From Murimonas intestini (lineage in GTDB: Bacteria > Bacillota > Clostridia > Lachnospirales > Lachnospiraceae): 64,000 nucleotides of DNA. The notes under the pieces are model-generated. The model ran no database searches. It was not told where the DNA came from and worked only from the letters and a program-made list of their open reading frames with translations. Of the stretch, positions 26,403 to 36,577 are shown in pieces (position 1 is the first letter of the stretch; each line of letters opens with the position of its first letter). The stretch covers positions 1-64,000 of the forward strand of contig QGGY01000005.1 in assembly GCA_003148945.1 (NCBI GenBank), in the 5' to 3' direction. Made by a program: the position numbers and the translations under genes.

Positions 26403-29400
26403 ATGAATCATTTCAAAGGTTCACTGCTGCAGAGGATTTTGATTCCGATTCTGGTTGTTATGCTGATTGAAGGAATACTGCTGTGCGTTGTGGTTTTTAA
26501 CAGCGGCACCATGGAGGGGCTGAAAGGAAACGCTTACGATGTCTTCAACGAAAAGGTGTCAGGACGCAGCGGGACTCTTGAAAATGATATGGTTGGACGA
26601 TGGTCGGCCATAGAGTCTGCTGCTGAAACTATAGGGGATGGCATAGAGAGCTTTATTGAAGGCGAGGGAATCACCACAGCTGATCTGACTCCCGACAGCA
26701 GTTATACTTCAAAGCTTTTGGAAAACTTGTCAGAGGAGCTTATTTTCAGGATGAGGCGCAACGCGGTCACTGGTGTATTCCTCATCCTGGATGGTGACGG
26801 CAGGGATAAGAAGGCAGGGCTTTATTTTCGTGACAGCGACCCGCTGACAGAGGCCTCTGACAACTCAGACCTGCAGGCTGTGAGAGCTCCGGCCAGCATA
26901 ACGAAAAAATTAAATATAGCTCTTAACACCAACTGGCTCCCTTATTTTCAGCTGACTGAGGGGGCTGATGGGACTGAGTATTATTATGAACCATTCAGGA
27001 CAGCGATAGAAAGGCCGGAGCTTAAGGGCACTGAGCTGGGATACTGGTGTCCTGCTTTTTCCATGCACGGTGATACAGGCGGCAGGGAGTCCATGATTCT
27101 TACATATTCACTGCCAGTCTATTCAGAAGGCATACCCTGCGGAGTTATGGGAATAGAGCTCAATATGGATTATCTTGTAAAGCAGATCCCGGCCAGGGAG
27201 TTGAGCGAAGATAATTATGGTAGCTATATCCTTGCATGTAAAAAAAGCGGCAGCGGGGATGGTGAAGCTGAAGAATATACTGTAGTGGCCAGGAGCGGAG
27301 CCTTGATAAACCAGCTGGAGGGACAGTCGGATGTCCTTAGTATAAGCAAAGAAAGCTACAGGAAAAACTTCCATTCACTGCTTAGCCCCAGCAGCAGGCA
27401 GGGAGCCGTACACTCCTGTATCCATGATCTGAACCTGTATGAGAGAAATGCCCCATTTTCAGGGGACAGATGGGTATTGATAGGGATTGAAGAGGATTAC
27501 CACCTCCTCAGTTTCTTCTATGAATTTGAGCGGGCGATCCTTTTTATTCTGGCGGTCACCATATTGATCGGAGTGGCGGCGGCAATCATAGTGGCAAGAG
27601 CTGTGACAAAGCCCATTGAGACGCTGACATATAAACTGAAGATGGCAGATCCCGGAAGCCCTATAAGGCTTGGAGAGCTGAAGATAGACGAGATCGATAA
27701 ACTGTCAGGCACGATTGAGAATCTGAGCAGAGAGGTGGCCGACAATGCCCACAAGCTGGAAGCGATTCTGGATATGACAGGTGTGTCAGTGGGGGCATGC
27801 GAGTACACGGACAGAGCTGAGAAGAAGGTATATTGTTCAGGTGATTTCTGCAGGCTCCTGGATATTCCTGAGGAAGAGATGACAGGCAGTTATCTGCCGA
27901 CAAGCGTCATGAAAAAACACATGGCGGAATTGAAGGCACGTCAGGTGGAGCGTGACAGGGAAGCAGGACTGTACATACTGAAGTTTGGAAAAGCTGAAGA
28001 GGAGCGGTGGGTCAGGCTGAAGGTGATCTCGGAAAAAGGCCGGATACTGGCGGTTGCCACGGATATGACCCAGGAAATGCAGGAAAAGCAGAAGATAGAG
28101 CATGACAGGGACTTTGACCTGCTGACAGGGCTTTATAACAGAAGAGCATTCTACAGGCAGATTGAAGAAGTATTTATGAACAAAAAGCGTATGGCTATAG
28201 GAGCCATGATCATGATCGACCTGGATAATCTGAAGTATGTAAATGATACTTATGGCCATGATTACGGAGATGAATATATCAGGACCGCCGCCAGGGTGCT
28301 TCAAAGCCTGGATACCAGGAACTCTGTGGTGGCCAGGCTCTCCGGTGACGAATTTCTGGCATTTTTCTACGGGAGCGGGAACCGGGACACTGTGAGGCAC
28401 AGGATGGATCAGATATATGAGATGTTTAAGAACACGAAGATCCATCTTCCGGACGGTACGAGTATACCGGTGAGGGCATCCGCCGGCATGGCCTGGTATC
28501 CTGATGACGGAGAAAATTATGATGAACTGATCAGATATGCAGATTTTGCCATGTATATGGTAAAAAAGACGAACAAAGGGGCAGTGGTAGAGTTCAATCT
28601 GGAAAGCTACAGCAAAGAGTCATATCTGCTGCAGTGTAAAGAGGAACTGAACACCATACTGGAAAAAGGACTTGTTGATTATGCGTTCCAGCCGATCGTG
28701 GATGCGAGGGACGGAAGCGTATATGCATATGAAGCACTTATGCGGCCTAATACGGAGAATATTAAATCTCCCGATGCGCTGCTGGCGCTGGCAAGATCCC
28801 AGTCAAAGCTGCAGCAGATAGAAAAGCTCACCTTTTTTAAAGGGATGGAGATATTCAGCAAGAAAGAGGTTGCAAAGACGGACTGCAGGATCTTCCTGAA
28901 TTCTATTTCCAACCAGGTGATGACAGATAAGGAAATCAAAGAATTCCAGATGAAATATTCTGCATATTTATCCAGGCTTGTTATTGAATTTACTGAAGAA
29001 GAGAGGCCGGATGCAGAACTGACGAAGGTAAAAATGCGGTATTTTGGGGATGCAAAAGGTATGACAGCCCTGGATGATTTTGGAGAGGGGTATAATGGTG
29101 AAAGCATTCTTTTAAGCATGAACCCGGACTTTGTCAAATTTGACAGATCCCTTATCAAGAATATCCATGAGGACAGCAAAAAGCAGGATCTGGTGGCAGG
29201 CCTGATCGCCTATTGCCGGGAAAATGGCGCAAAGACCATTGCGGAAGGTGTTGAGTGCAGCATGGAGATGGATATGCTGATAGGCATGGGAATTGACTAT
29301 CTGCAGGGTTATTATATTGGACGTCCCACTCATTTTCCGGGGGATATTCCTGAAGAGATCCGGCAGGAAATCTTCCAGGCGGCAAAAACAGAAATTGATT

Positions 29401-29408
29401 TTAGTTGA
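26403..29408 (+). CDS. Membrane-bound GGDEF-EAL protein (c-di-GMP synthesis/hydrolysis) with extracellular sensor
   Basis: A 1001-residue protein in the order TM1 (ILIPILVVMLIEGILLCVVV), ~340-residue Cache-like extracellular domain, TM2 (ILFILAVTILIGVAAAIIVA), HAMP, PAS-like, GGDEF and EAL. The GGDEF motif is SGDEF at 647-651, with DLLTGLYNRRAF and MIDLDNLKYVNDTYGHDYGDE intact. No RxxD inhibitory site precedes it. The EAL part has YEALMRP (777-779 EAL), FLNSISNQ, IEFTEE, ALDDFGEGY, VKFDRSLIK, AEGVE and QGYYIGRP, so the phosphodiesterase residues look complete. It probably switches c-di-GMP turnover with an extracellular ligand, likely delivered by the upstream binding protein. Confidence 0.92.
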   Translation: MNHFKGSLLQRILIPILVVMLIEGILLCVVVFNSGTMEGLKGNAYDVFNEKVSGRSGTLENDMVGRWSAIESAAETIGDGIESFIEGEGITTADLTPDSSYTSKLLENLSEELIFRMRRNAVTGVFLILDGDGRDKKAGLYFRDSDPLTEASDNSDLQAVRAPASITKKLNIALNTNWLPYFQLTEGADGTEYYYEPFRTAIERPELKGTELGYWCPAFSMHGDTGGRESMILTYSLPVYSEGIPCGVMGIELNMDYLVKQIPARELSEDNYGSYILACKKSGSGDGEAEEYTVVARSGALINQLEGQSDVLSISKESYRKNFHSLLSPSSRQGAVHSCIHDLNLYERNAPFSGDRWVLIGIEEDYHLLSFFYEFERAILFILAVTILIGVAAAIIVARAVTKPIETLTYKLKMADPGSPIRLGELKIDEIDKLSGTIENLSREVADNAHKLEAILDMTGVSVGACEYTDRAEKKVYCSGDFCRLLDIPEEEMTGSYLPTSVMKKHMAELKARQVERDREAGLYILKFGKAEEERWVRLKVISEKGRILAVATDMTQEMQEKQKIEHDRDFDLLTGLYNRRAFYRQIEEVFMNKKRMAIGAMIMIDLDNLKYVNDTYGHDYGDEYIRTAARVLQSLDTRNSVVARLSGDEFLAFFYGSGNRDTVRHRMDQIYEMFKNTKIHLPDGTSIPVRASAGMAWYPDDGENYDELIRYADFAMYMVKKTNKGAVVEFNLESYSKESYLLQCKEELNTILEKGLVDYAFQPIVDARDGSVYAYEALMRPNTENIKSPDALLALARSQSKLQQIEKLTFFKGMEIFSKKEVAKTDCRIFLNSISNQVMTDKEIKEFQMKYSAYLSRLVIEFTEEERPDAELTKVKMRYFGDAKGMTALDDFGEGYNGESILLSMNPDFVKFDRSLIKNIHEDSKKQDLVAGLIAYCRENGAKTIAEGVECSMEMDMLIGMGIDYLQGYYIGRPTHFPGDIPEEIRQEIFQAAKTEIDFS

Positions 29409-29433
29409 AATCTGTATAAAAATGAATTATTAT
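29405..29433 (+). promoter_or_regulatory. Promoter of leuB-ilvD-ilvB
   Basis: TTGAAA (29405-29410) overlaps the stop codon of the GGDEF-EAL gene and is 17 bp from TATTAT (29428-29433). No T-box or leucine leader peptide fits in the remaining ~40 nt before leuB. Confidence 0.6.
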
Positions 29434-29474
29434 ATTTCTCAAAGAATCTAAGCGGACAGAAAGGATGAAAAATT

Positions 29475-30557
29475 ATGAATCATAAAATAGCAGTGATTCC
29501 GGGTGACGGTATCGGCCCTGAGATAGTTGCAGAAGCCCAGAAGGTGCTGGATGCAGCAGGTAAGAAATATGGATTTGAGATGGAGTACACTAAAGTCCTT
29601 CTGGGAGGCGCTTCCATAGACGTGCACGGAAAGCCCATTACAGACGAGGCTATTGAAACAGCCAGGAGCAGTGAAGCTGTTCTCATGGGCTCTATCGGCG
29701 GTGATGCGGCCACTTCCCCCTGGTATAAGCTGGAGCCTTCACTCAGACCGGAGGCTGGGCTTTTGGCCATCCGCAAGGCTCTGAACCTCTTTGCAAACCT
29801 CCGCCCGGCATATCTCTATGAAGAGCTGAAGGCTGCCTGCCCCTTAAGGGATGATATTATTGGCAGCGGCTTTGACATGATGATCATGAGGGAACTGACA
29901 GGCGGGCTGTATTTCGGTGAAAGGAAAACAGTTGTGGAGGATGGAGTCAGAAAAGCAGTAGATACACTGACATATGATGAGAAGGAGATCCGCAGGATCG
30001 CTGTCCGCGCATTTGACATAGCCAGAAAGAGAAGACATCTTGTGACGAGCGTAGATAAGGCAAATGTGCTGGATTCATCCAGGCTTTGGAGGGCTGTTGT
30101 GGAGGAGGTTGCAAAGGATTATCCTGATGTGGCTCTGAACCACATGCTGGTAGATAACTGTGCGATGCAGCTGGTGAAGGATCCGGGACAGTTTGATGTC
30201 ATCCTTACAGAGAATATGTTTGGAGATATCCTCTCAGACGAGGCCAGCATGGTGACAGGCTCGATCGGGATGCTGTCCTCAGCCAGCCTGAATGAGACAA
30301 AATTCGGCCTTTATGAGCCGAGCCACGGTTCAGCGCCGGACATTGCGGGAAAGGGAATTGCCAATCCCATCGCTACTATCCTGTCGGCGGCTATGATGCT
30401 GAGATATTCCCTGGATCTGGATGAGGCAGCCGATGCAGTTGAGAATGCTGTCAAGAAAGTTCTGGGAGAAGGATACCGCACTACAGACATTATGTCAGAA
30501 GGGTGCACACAGGTAGGGACACAGAAAATGGGAGACTTGATCGCCCAATATATATAA
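29475..30557 (+). CDS. leuB: 3-Isopropylmalate dehydrogenase
   Basis: LeuB oxidatively decarboxylates 3-isopropylmalate with NAD in leucine synthesis. The 360-residue protein begins with the family motif [13 protein letters not shown]. It has the substrate Arg region ([30 protein letters not shown]), and the metal/NAD motif [20 protein letters not shown] with [28 protein letters not shown] lies upstream. It is first in an operon with ilvD and ilvB; leuA, leuC and leuD are not in the window. Confidence 0.96.
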   Translation: MNHKIAVIPGDGIGPEIVAEAQKVLDAAGKKYGFEMEYTKVLLGGASIDVHGKPITDEAIETARSSEAVLMGSIGGDAATSPWYKLEPSLRPEAGLLAIRKALNLFANLRPAYLYEELKAACPLRDDIIGSGFDMMIMRELTGGLYFGERKTVVEDGVRKAVDTLTYDEKEIRRIAVRAFDIARKRRHLVTSVDKANVLDSSRLWRAVVEEVAKDYPDVALNHMLVDNCAMQLVKDPGQFDVILTENMFGDILSDEASMVTGSIGMLSSASLNETKFGLYEPSHGSAPDIAGKGIANPIATILSAAMMLRYSLDLDEAADAVENAVKKVLGEGYRTTDIMSEGCTQVGTQKMGDLIAQYI

Positions 30558-30591
30558 TAGTCAGAGAAATCGCGGAAGAGGAGATAATCAG

Positions 30592-32268
30592 ATGAGAAGT
30601 GACGCAGTTAAAAAAGGGATGCAGCAGGCGCCCCACAGGTCTTTATTTAATGCATTAGGAATGACGCAGGAGGAGCTTGACAGGCCGCTGGTGGCTATTG
30701 TCAGCTCCTATAATGAAATCGTGCCGGGACATATGAACCTGGATAAGATCGCCCAGGCAGTAAAAATGGGTGTGGCTATGGCAGGCGGCACGCCAATAAT
30801 GTTTCCTGCTATTGCTGTCTGCGACGGCATAGCCATGGGACATATCGGTATGAAATATTCCCTTGTCACCAGGGATCTGATAGCAGATTCCACAGAGTCC
30901 ATGGTGCAGGCCCACCAGTTTGACGCTATGGTGTGTATACCGAACTGTGACAAAAATGTACCGGGGCTTTTGATGGCTGCAGCCAGATTAAATATACCCA
31001 CAGTGTTTGTCAGCGGCGGACCTATGATGGCTGGGCATGTACAGGGGGGCAAAACAAGCCTTTCAAGCATGTTTGAGGCTGTAGGTTCTTATGCGGCCGG
31101 GAATATGTCAGGGGAAGAGGTCAATGAGTATGAGTGCAAGGCATGCCCTACCTGCGGGTCCTGTTCCGGGATGTATACAGCCAACAGCATGAACTGTCTT
31201 ACAGAGGTGCTGGGCATGGGGCTGAAAGGGAACGGAACGATTCCGGCTGTCTATTCAGAGCGGCTGAAGCTGGCTAAGCATGCAGGTATGAAGGTAATGG
31301 AGCTGCTTGAAAAAAATATCCGCCCAAGAGATATCATGACAGAAAAAGCGTTCTACAATGCACTGGCAGTTGATATGGCTCTCGGATGCTCTACAAACAG
31401 CATGCTTCACCTTCCGGCAATCGCACATGAGGCAGGAGTGGAGCTGAATGTGGATATTGCTAATTCAATAAGTGCAAAGACACCGAATCTCTGCCACCTT
31501 GCTCCGGCAGGCCATACATATATTGAAGAGCTCAATGAGGCAGGCGGAGTGTATGCTGTCATGAATGAACTGGATAAGAAGGGACTTCTCTATACAGATC
31601 TGATAACAGCTACAGGCAGGACAGTGAAAGAAAATATTGAGGGATGTGAGAACAGGAATCCGGAGGTTATCCGCCCTATAGAAAACCCGTACAGTGAAAC
31701 AGGAGGTATTGCTGTTCTCAAAGGAAATCTGGCGCCTGACTCATGCGTGGTGAAGCGTTCAGCGGTTGCACCAGAGATGATGGTCCATGAAGGACTGGCA
31801 AGGGTATTTGACTGTGAGGAAGATGCTATAGCCGCCATTAAAGGAGGACAGATCAACGAGGGTGATGTGGTAGTCATCCGCTATGAAGGACCGAAGGGCG
31901 GTCCGGGAATGAGAGAGATGCTTAATCCTACATCGGCTATCATGGGCATGGGACTTGGTTCCAGTGTGGCTCTTATAACTGACGGGCGTTTCAGCGGGGC
32001 TTCAAGAGGTGCTGCTATCGGCCATGTGTGTCCGGAAGCAGCTGTAGGCGGACCGATCGCGCTTGTGGAAGAGGGCGATACTATTAAAATAAATATCCCG
32101 GAAAACAGGCTTGATGTAGATATCTCTGAGGAAGAGATGGAGGCCAGAAGAGCTAAATGGCAGCCGCGCCAGCCTAAAGTGACTACCGGCTATCTCGGCC
32201 GCTATGCGGCAATGGTCACAAGCGCCAGCAGGGGTGCTATACTGGAAATACCGGGAAATAACAAATAG
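30592..32268 (+). CDS. ilvD: Dihydroxy-acid dehydratase
   Basis: IlvD dehydrates dihydroxy acids in valine and isoleucine synthesis, using an iron-sulfur cluster and Mg. The 558-residue protein has three cluster Cys positions in [29 protein letters not shown] and the substrate loop [15 protein letters not shown]. Length and motifs are standard. It lies 34 nt after leuB with GAGGAGA as RBS, and 15 nt before ilvB. Confidence 0.96.
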   Translation: MRSDAVKKGMQQAPHRSLFNALGMTQEELDRPLVAIVSSYNEIVPGHMNLDKIAQAVKMGVAMAGGTPIMFPAIAVCDGIAMGHIGMKYSLVTRDLIADSTESMVQAHQFDAMVCIPNCDKNVPGLLMAAARLNIPTVFVSGGPMMAGHVQGGKTSLSSMFEAVGSYAAGNMSGEEVNEYECKACPTCGSCSGMYTANSMNCLTEVLGMGLKGNGTIPAVYSERLKLAKHAGMKVMELLEKNIRPRDIMTEKAFYNALAVDMALGCSTNSMLHLPAIAHEAGVELNVDIANSISAKTPNLCHLAPAGHTYIEELNEAGGVYAVMNELDKKGLLYTDLITATGRTVKENIEGCENRNPEVIRPIENPYSETGGIAVLKGNLAPDSCVVKRSAVAPEMMVHEGLARVFDCEEDAIAAIKGGQINEGDVVVIRYEGPKGGPGMREMLNPTSAIMGMGLGSSVALITDGRFSGASRGAAIGHVCPEAAVGGPIALVEEGDTIKINIPENRLDVDISEEEMEARRAKWQPRQPKVTTGYLGRYAAMVTSASRGAILEIPGNNK

Positions 32269-32283
32269 GAGAGGAGAGCGTCT

Positions 32284-33957
32284 ATGAAACTGACAGGTGC
32301 TGAAATCGTAATTGAATGCTTAAAAGAACAGGGGGTTGATACTGTATTCGGTTATCCGGGCGGTACGATCCTGAATGTATATGATGCGCTGTATAAACAC
32401 AGTGAAGAAATACGCCATATCCTGACATCACATGAACAGGGCGCAGCCCATGCGGCGGACGGCTATGCCCGCGCCACTGGCAAGGTAGGAGTCTGTATGG
32501 CTACCTCCGGGCCCGGGGCCACTAATCTCGTGACAGGAATCGCCACTGCTTACATGGATTCCGTGCCTATGGTGGCCATCACGGCAAACGTGGCAGTATC
32601 ACTGCTTGGAAAGGACAGCTTCCAGGAGATTGACATTGCAGGTGTTACCATGCCTATCACAAAGCATAATTATATTGTCAAGGATGTGGACAAACTGGCA
32701 GAGACACTCAGGAGAGCCTTCCTGATAGCAAAAGAGGGGCGTCCGGGTCCTGTCCTTGTGGATATCACTAAGGATGTCACTGCGAATATGGCAGAATATA
32801 CTCCTGAGAAGCCATTTTCTGTTGAGCGGAGCATATACAACATCAAAAATGCAGATCTGGAGAAAGCGGCAGAACTGATCAACCATGCAAAGAAACCTTT
32901 CATTTTTGTGGGCGGCGGGGCAGTTATCTCAGACGCAGCCAGAGAGCTTAAAGAATTCGTTGATAAGGTGCAGGCGCCCGTGGGTGACAGCCTTATGGGA
33001 AAAGGAGCCTTTGACGGTACGGATGAACGCTACTGCGGCATGCTGGGGATGCATGGGACCAAGGCTTCTAACCTGGGTGTGACTCAGTGCGACCTGCTGG
33101 TGACAGTTGGAGCCAGGTTCAGTGACCGTGTGGTTGGAAATCCATCCAGCTTTGCAAAGCATGCAAAAGTTGTGCAGATAGATGTGGACCCTGCTGAGAT
33201 CAATAAAAATATCGTGGTAGACGCAAGCGTGATCGGAGATGTGAAGGAGGTGCTGAAGCGCCTTAATCCCATGATCAATGCAAAAGACCACAGTGAGTGG
33301 ATTGCCCACATAGAAGAATTAAAGCAGAAATTCCCTCTGAAATATGACAAGGATGTGCTTACAGGCCCGTATATCATGGAAGAGATCTACCGCATTACCA
33401 ATGGTGACGCAATCATCACCACTGAGGTGGGACAGCACCAGATGTGGGCGGCACAGTACTACAAATATAAAAAACCGCATACATTTATTACCTCAGGGGG
33501 ACTTGGAACCATGGGATATGGGCTGGGTGCGTCTCTGGGAGCCAAGATGGGCAAGCCTGACAGGACTGTTTTCAATATCGCCGGTGACGGATGCTTCAGG
33601 ATGAATATGAACGAGATCGCAACTGCTGTCCGCTACAATATCCCGATCATCCAGGTGGTGATCAATAACCACGTGCTGGGCATGGTGCGCCAGTGGCAGA
33701 CACTGTTCTATGGAAAGCGTTACTCACATACAGTATTAAATGACGCAGTGGATTTTGTGAAGCTGGCAGAAGCCATGGGCGCTGAAGGGATACTTGTCAC
33801 AAAGAAGGAAGAGGTGGCGCCTGCCATCGAAAGAGCTATAGCGGCAGGACATCCGGTAGTGATCGAGTGCCAGATCGACAGCGATGATAAAGTATTCCCT
33901 ATGGTACCGGCAGGAGAATCCATTGAGAAGGCTTTTGATCAGGATGACTTATCTTGA
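32284..33957 (+). CDS. ilvB: Acetolactate synthase, large (catalytic) subunit
   Basis: A ThDP-dependent enzyme joining two pyruvates (or pyruvate and 2-ketobutyrate). The 557-residue protein has the ThDP Glu in HILTSHEQGAAHAADGYARA, the FAD/substrate region FQEIDIAGVTMPITKHNY, and the metal-ThDP motif GDGCFRMNMNEIATAVRYNIP with VINNHVLGMVRQWQ. RBS GAGAGGAGAGCG is close upstream. No ilvN regulatory subunit or ilvC follows; the next gene is serC, with its own promoter. Confidence 0.95.
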   Translation: MKLTGAEIVIECLKEQGVDTVFGYPGGTILNVYDALYKHSEEIRHILTSHEQGAAHAADGYARATGKVGVCMATSGPGATNLVTGIATAYMDSVPMVAITANVAVSLLGKDSFQEIDIAGVTMPITKHNYIVKDVDKLAETLRRAFLIAKEGRPGPVLVDITKDVTANMAEYTPEKPFSVERSIYNIKNADLEKAAELINHAKKPFIFVGGGAVISDAARELKEFVDKVQAPVGDSLMGKGAFDGTDERYCGMLGMHGTKASNLGVTQCDLLVTVGARFSDRVVGNPSSFAKHAKVVQIDVDPAEINKNIVVDASVIGDVKEVLKRLNPMINAKDHSEWIAHIEELKQKFPLKYDKDVLTGPYIMEEIYRITNGDAIITTEVGQHQMWAAQYYKYKKPHTFITSGGLGTMGYGLGASLGAKMGKPDRTVFNIAGDGCFRMNMNEIATAVRYNIPIIQVVINNHVLGMVRQWQTLFYGKRYSHTVLNDAVDFVKLAEAMGAEGILVTKKEEVAPAIERAIAAGHPVVIECQIDSDDKVFPMVPAGESIEKAFDQDDLS

Positions 33958-33974
33958 AAAAAATGAATTAGGTA

Positions 33975-34003
33975 TTGACTATTATTTAACGAAGAGGTAG
34001 AAT
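33975..34003 (+). promoter_or_regulatory. Promoter of serC-serA
   Basis: TTGACT (33975-33980) and TAGAAT (33998-34003) have an exact 17-bp spacer. The 5' leader (~90 nt) contains the hairpin element at 34039-34065. Confidence 0.7.
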
Positions 34004-34038
34004 TAGTTTCATGCATTATCGATTTAGAACAGTAAAGT

Positions 34039-34065
34039 GTAACTGTGAAGGTACTGAACAGTTAC
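34039..34065 (+). repeat. Hairpin element with conserved loop, copy 1
   Basis: GTAACTGT and ACAGTTAC form a perfect 8-bp stem around the 11-nt loop GAAGGTACTGA. A second copy at 52009-52035 has nearly the same loop (GAAGGTGCTGA) and a stem with changes on both sides. This copy is in the serC leader; the other is at the end of the hydrogenase operon, so it is a dispersed element rather than a gene-specific control. Confidence 0.5.
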
Positions 34066-34103
34066 GGTAAAGTAAAAAAGCGTATAACAGGAGGAAACAA
34101 GAA

Positions 34104-35186
34104 GTGAGCAGAGTGTACAATTTCTCAGCAGGACCGGCCGTGTTGCCGGAAGAAGTACTTAAGGAGGCAGCAGCAGAGATGCTGGATTACAAAGGATCCG
34201 GTATGTCCGTTATGGAAATGAGTCACCGCTCTAAGGTTTTCGATGACATCATAGGCGAGGCGGAAGCTGACCTGAGGGATCTGATGAAGATACCGGACAA
34301 TTACAAGGTCCTGTTCCTTCAGGGCGGTGCATCCCAGCAGTTCGCCATGATCCCGATGAACCTTATGAAGAATAAGGTTGCAGATTACATAGTCACCGGA
34401 CAGTGGGCGAAGAAGGCATACCAGGAAGCACAGAAGTATGGAAAAGCTAATAAGATAGCATCTTCTGAGGATAAGACTTTTTCATATATTCCGGACTGTT
34501 CTGATCTGCCGGTCAGTGAGGATGCTGATTATGTCTATATCTGTGAAAACAATACGATATACGGCACAAAATTTAAAACCCTTCCAAATACAAAGGGGAA
34601 AACACTTGTGGCAGATGTATCCTCCTGCTTTTTATCTGAGCCTGTAGATGTATCAAAATATGGAATTATTTACGGCGGCGTACAGAAGAACATTGGACCG
34701 GCGGGAATGGTAATTGTGATCATCAGGGAAGATCTGATCACAGAGGATGTCCTGGAAGGAACACCTACGATGCTTACATATAAGACACATTCAGATGCCA
34801 AGTCCCTGTATAATACGCCTAACTGCTACTGTATCTATATGTGCGGCAAGGTCTTTAAATGGCTGAAGAAGCAGGGCGGTCTTGAGGCCATGAAGGAGTA
34901 TAATGAGAAGAAGGCAGCCATTTTGTATGACTTCCTGGATCAGAGCAGGATGTTCCGCGGGACAGTAGAGAAAGCAGACCGTTCCCTTATGAATGTTCCA
35001 TTTGTGACAGGAGATGCTGAGCTTGATGCGAAGTTTGTAAAAGAGGCAAAGGCAGCCGGGTTTGAAAACCTGAAAGGCCACAGGAGCGTGGGCGGCATGC
35101 GTGCCAGCATCTATAATGCCATGCCGATAGAGGGCGTGCAGAAGTTAGTAGAGTTTATGAAGAAATTCGAAGAGGAGAATCTGTAA
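34104..35186 (+). CDS. serC: Phosphoserine aminotransferase
   Basis: SerC converts 3-phosphohydroxypyruvate and glutamate to phosphoserine with PLP. The 360-residue protein starts YNFSAGPAVLPEEVL and has GGASQQFAMIPMN. The PLP Lys lies in IYGGVQKNIGPAGMVIVI, and the substrate-binding Arg in GHRSVGGMRASIYNAMP. The start codon is GTG (34104), with AGGAGG nine nt upstream. serA begins 1 nt after its stop, so the two are coupled. Confidence 0.96.
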   Translation: MSRVYNFSAGPAVLPEEVLKEAAAEMLDYKGSGMSVMEMSHRSKVFDDIIGEAEADLRDLMKIPDNYKVLFLQGGASQQFAMIPMNLMKNKVADYIVTGQWAKKAYQEAQKYGKANKIASSEDKTFSYIPDCSDLPVSEDADYVYICENNTIYGTKFKTLPNTKGKTLVADVSSCFLSEPVDVSKYGIIYGGVQKNIGPAGMVIVIIREDLITEDVLEGTPTMLTYKTHSDAKSLYNTPNCYCIYMCGKVFKWLKKQGGLEAMKEYNEKKAAILYDFLDQSRMFRGTVEKADRSLMNVPFVTGDAELDAKFVKEAKAAGFENLKGHRSVGGMRASIYNAMPIEGVQKLVEFMKKFEEENL

Positions 35187-35187
35187 G

Positions 35188-36351
35188 ATGTTCAAGTATA
35201 AATGTCTAAATCCAATCGCAGGTGTAGGCCTGGAGCTGTTCAACAATAAATATGACAAGTGCGAGGATGTAAATGATGCAGATGCCATCCTTGTAAGAAG
35301 CGCTTCGATGCACGACATGGAACTGCCTGACACACTTGAGGCAGTGGCCCGGGCAGGAGCCGGTGTCAATAATATTCCGCTGGATAAATGTGCAGATAAA
35401 GGTATCGTTGTGTTCAATACTCCTGGTGCAAATGCAAACGGCGTGAAAGAGCTTGTGCTGGCAGGCCTGCTGCTGGCTTCCAGAGATGTGGTGGGCGGGA
35501 TCAACTGGGTTCAGTCTGAACGCGCAAATGAAGACATCGCCAAACTGACGGAGAAAGAGAAAAAGAATTTTGCCGGCTGTGAGATCAAAGGTAAGAAGCT
35601 GGGAATTATAGGACTGGGCGCTATCGGCGTGCTTGTGGCGAATGCAGCAACACACCTTGGCATGGAAGTATATGGATATGACCCGTATATCTCTGTGGAT
35701 GCTGCATGGAACCTTTCCAGAAGCATCAAGCATATCCAGGCCGTGGAGGATATCTACAAGGAATGCGATTATATTACAATCCATGTGCCGCTTCTGGACG
35801 CAACCAGAAAGATGATCAATAAAGAGTCAATTGCCAAGATGAAGGACGGAGTGGTAGTGCTCAACTTTGCGCGTGATCTGCTCGTTGAAGAAACAGATAT
35901 GGTGGAAGCGCTGAAAAACGGAAAAGTCAAAAGATATGTGTCAGATTTCCCGAATACAACCATGGCTGGTGCAAAGAATGCCATAGTGATCCCGCATCTG
36001 GGGGCTTCCACAGAAGAATCTGAGGATAATTGTGCCATGATGGCGGTAAAAGAACTTATGGATTACATGGAAAACGGAAATATTAAAAATTCCGTGAATT
36101 ATCCGGCCTGCGATATGGGCGAGTGTATCCATGCATGCCGTATTGCCATCAACCACAGGAATGTAAAAAATATGATCGGACAATTTGCATCTGTTTTCGG
36201 TGAAGCAGATATTAACATTGCAAATATGATGAATGCCAGCAAAGGGGACTTCGCATATTCGCTGTTTGACCTGGAAAAAGCAGCGCCTGAAGAGGTGATC
36301 TCAAGGATTAAGACCATCGACGGCGTGCTGAAGGTCCGTGTGATTAAATAG
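35188..36351 (+). CDS. serA: D-3-phosphoglycerate dehydrogenase
   Basis: The first enzyme of serine synthesis, oxidising 3-phosphoglycerate with NAD. The 387-residue protein has the Rossmann motif KLGIIGLGAIGVLVANAATHLGMEV-like segment (GxGxxG as GLGAIG), Arg in VVLNFARDLLVEE and a PHLGASTEESEDNC segment carrying the catalytic-region residues. It ends in a C-terminal ACT domain (NMIGQFASVFGEADINIANM). The ACT domain suggests serine feedback. It is followed by a strong terminator, then a DUF1015 gene. Confidence 0.94.
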   Translation: MFKYKCLNPIAGVGLELFNNKYDKCEDVNDADAILVRSASMHDMELPDTLEAVARAGAGVNNIPLDKCADKGIVVFNTPGANANGVKELVLAGLLLASRDVVGGINWVQSERANEDIAKLTEKEKKNFAGCEIKGKKLGIIGLGAIGVLVANAATHLGMEVYGYDPYISVDAAWNLSRSIKHIQAVEDIYKECDYITIHVPLLDATRKMINKESIAKMKDGVVVLNFARDLLVEETDMVEALKNGKVKRYVSDFPNTTMAGAKNAIVIPHLGASTEESEDNCAMMAVKELMDYMENGNIKNSVNYPACDMGECIHACRIAINHRNVKNMIGQFASVFGEADINIANMMNASKGDFAYSLFDLEKAAPEEVISRIKTIDGVLKVRVIK

Positions 36352-36361
36352 TGATAGATGG

Positions 36362-36398
36362 ACAGCTGCAAAATGAGTTATATTTTGCAGCTGTTTTT
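36362..36398 (+). terminator. Intrinsic terminator after serA
   Basis: A perfect 13-bp stem (36362-36374 with 36382-36394; ACAGCTGCAAAAT arm) with a 7-nt loop and TTTTT. Confidence 0.88.
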
Positions 36399-36439
36399 AT
36401 CTCACAGGAAGGCATTGGTTTGCGGGGTGTGTGATACAG

Positions 36440-36577
36440 ATGAGACCAGTAAAAAGGATAAGGCAGATAAAGACTGCAAAAAAAATTATCAGTTCAGTTA
36501 AGAAACATGAGAAACAGTACAGGATACTGGGCAGGGAAATATATAAAAAGATCAAGAGGAGAAAATTATGGCTATAA
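36440..36577 (+). CDS. Possible 45-residue basic protein
   Basis: An ORF from ATG 36440 to TAA 36577 encodes a very basic peptide (MRPVKRIRQIKTAKK at its start; REIYKKIKRRK near its end). Codon use resembles the neighbours. It overlaps the start of the DUF1015 gene by 10 nt, compatible with coupling, but its own RBS is weak (GGGGTG). It may only be leader sequence of the next gene. Confidence 0.25.
   Translation: MRPVKRIRQIKTAKKIISSVKKHEKQYRILGREIYKKIKRRKLWL

Noticed and set aside
26403-29408. Inactive EAL domain
   Set aside because: The EAL, N, E, DD, K, E and Q positions visible in the motifs are all present, so loss of activity is not supported.
29409-29474. T-box or leucine leader before leuB
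   Set aside because: Only about 40 nt lie between the -10 box and the start codon, too short, and no terminator is present.
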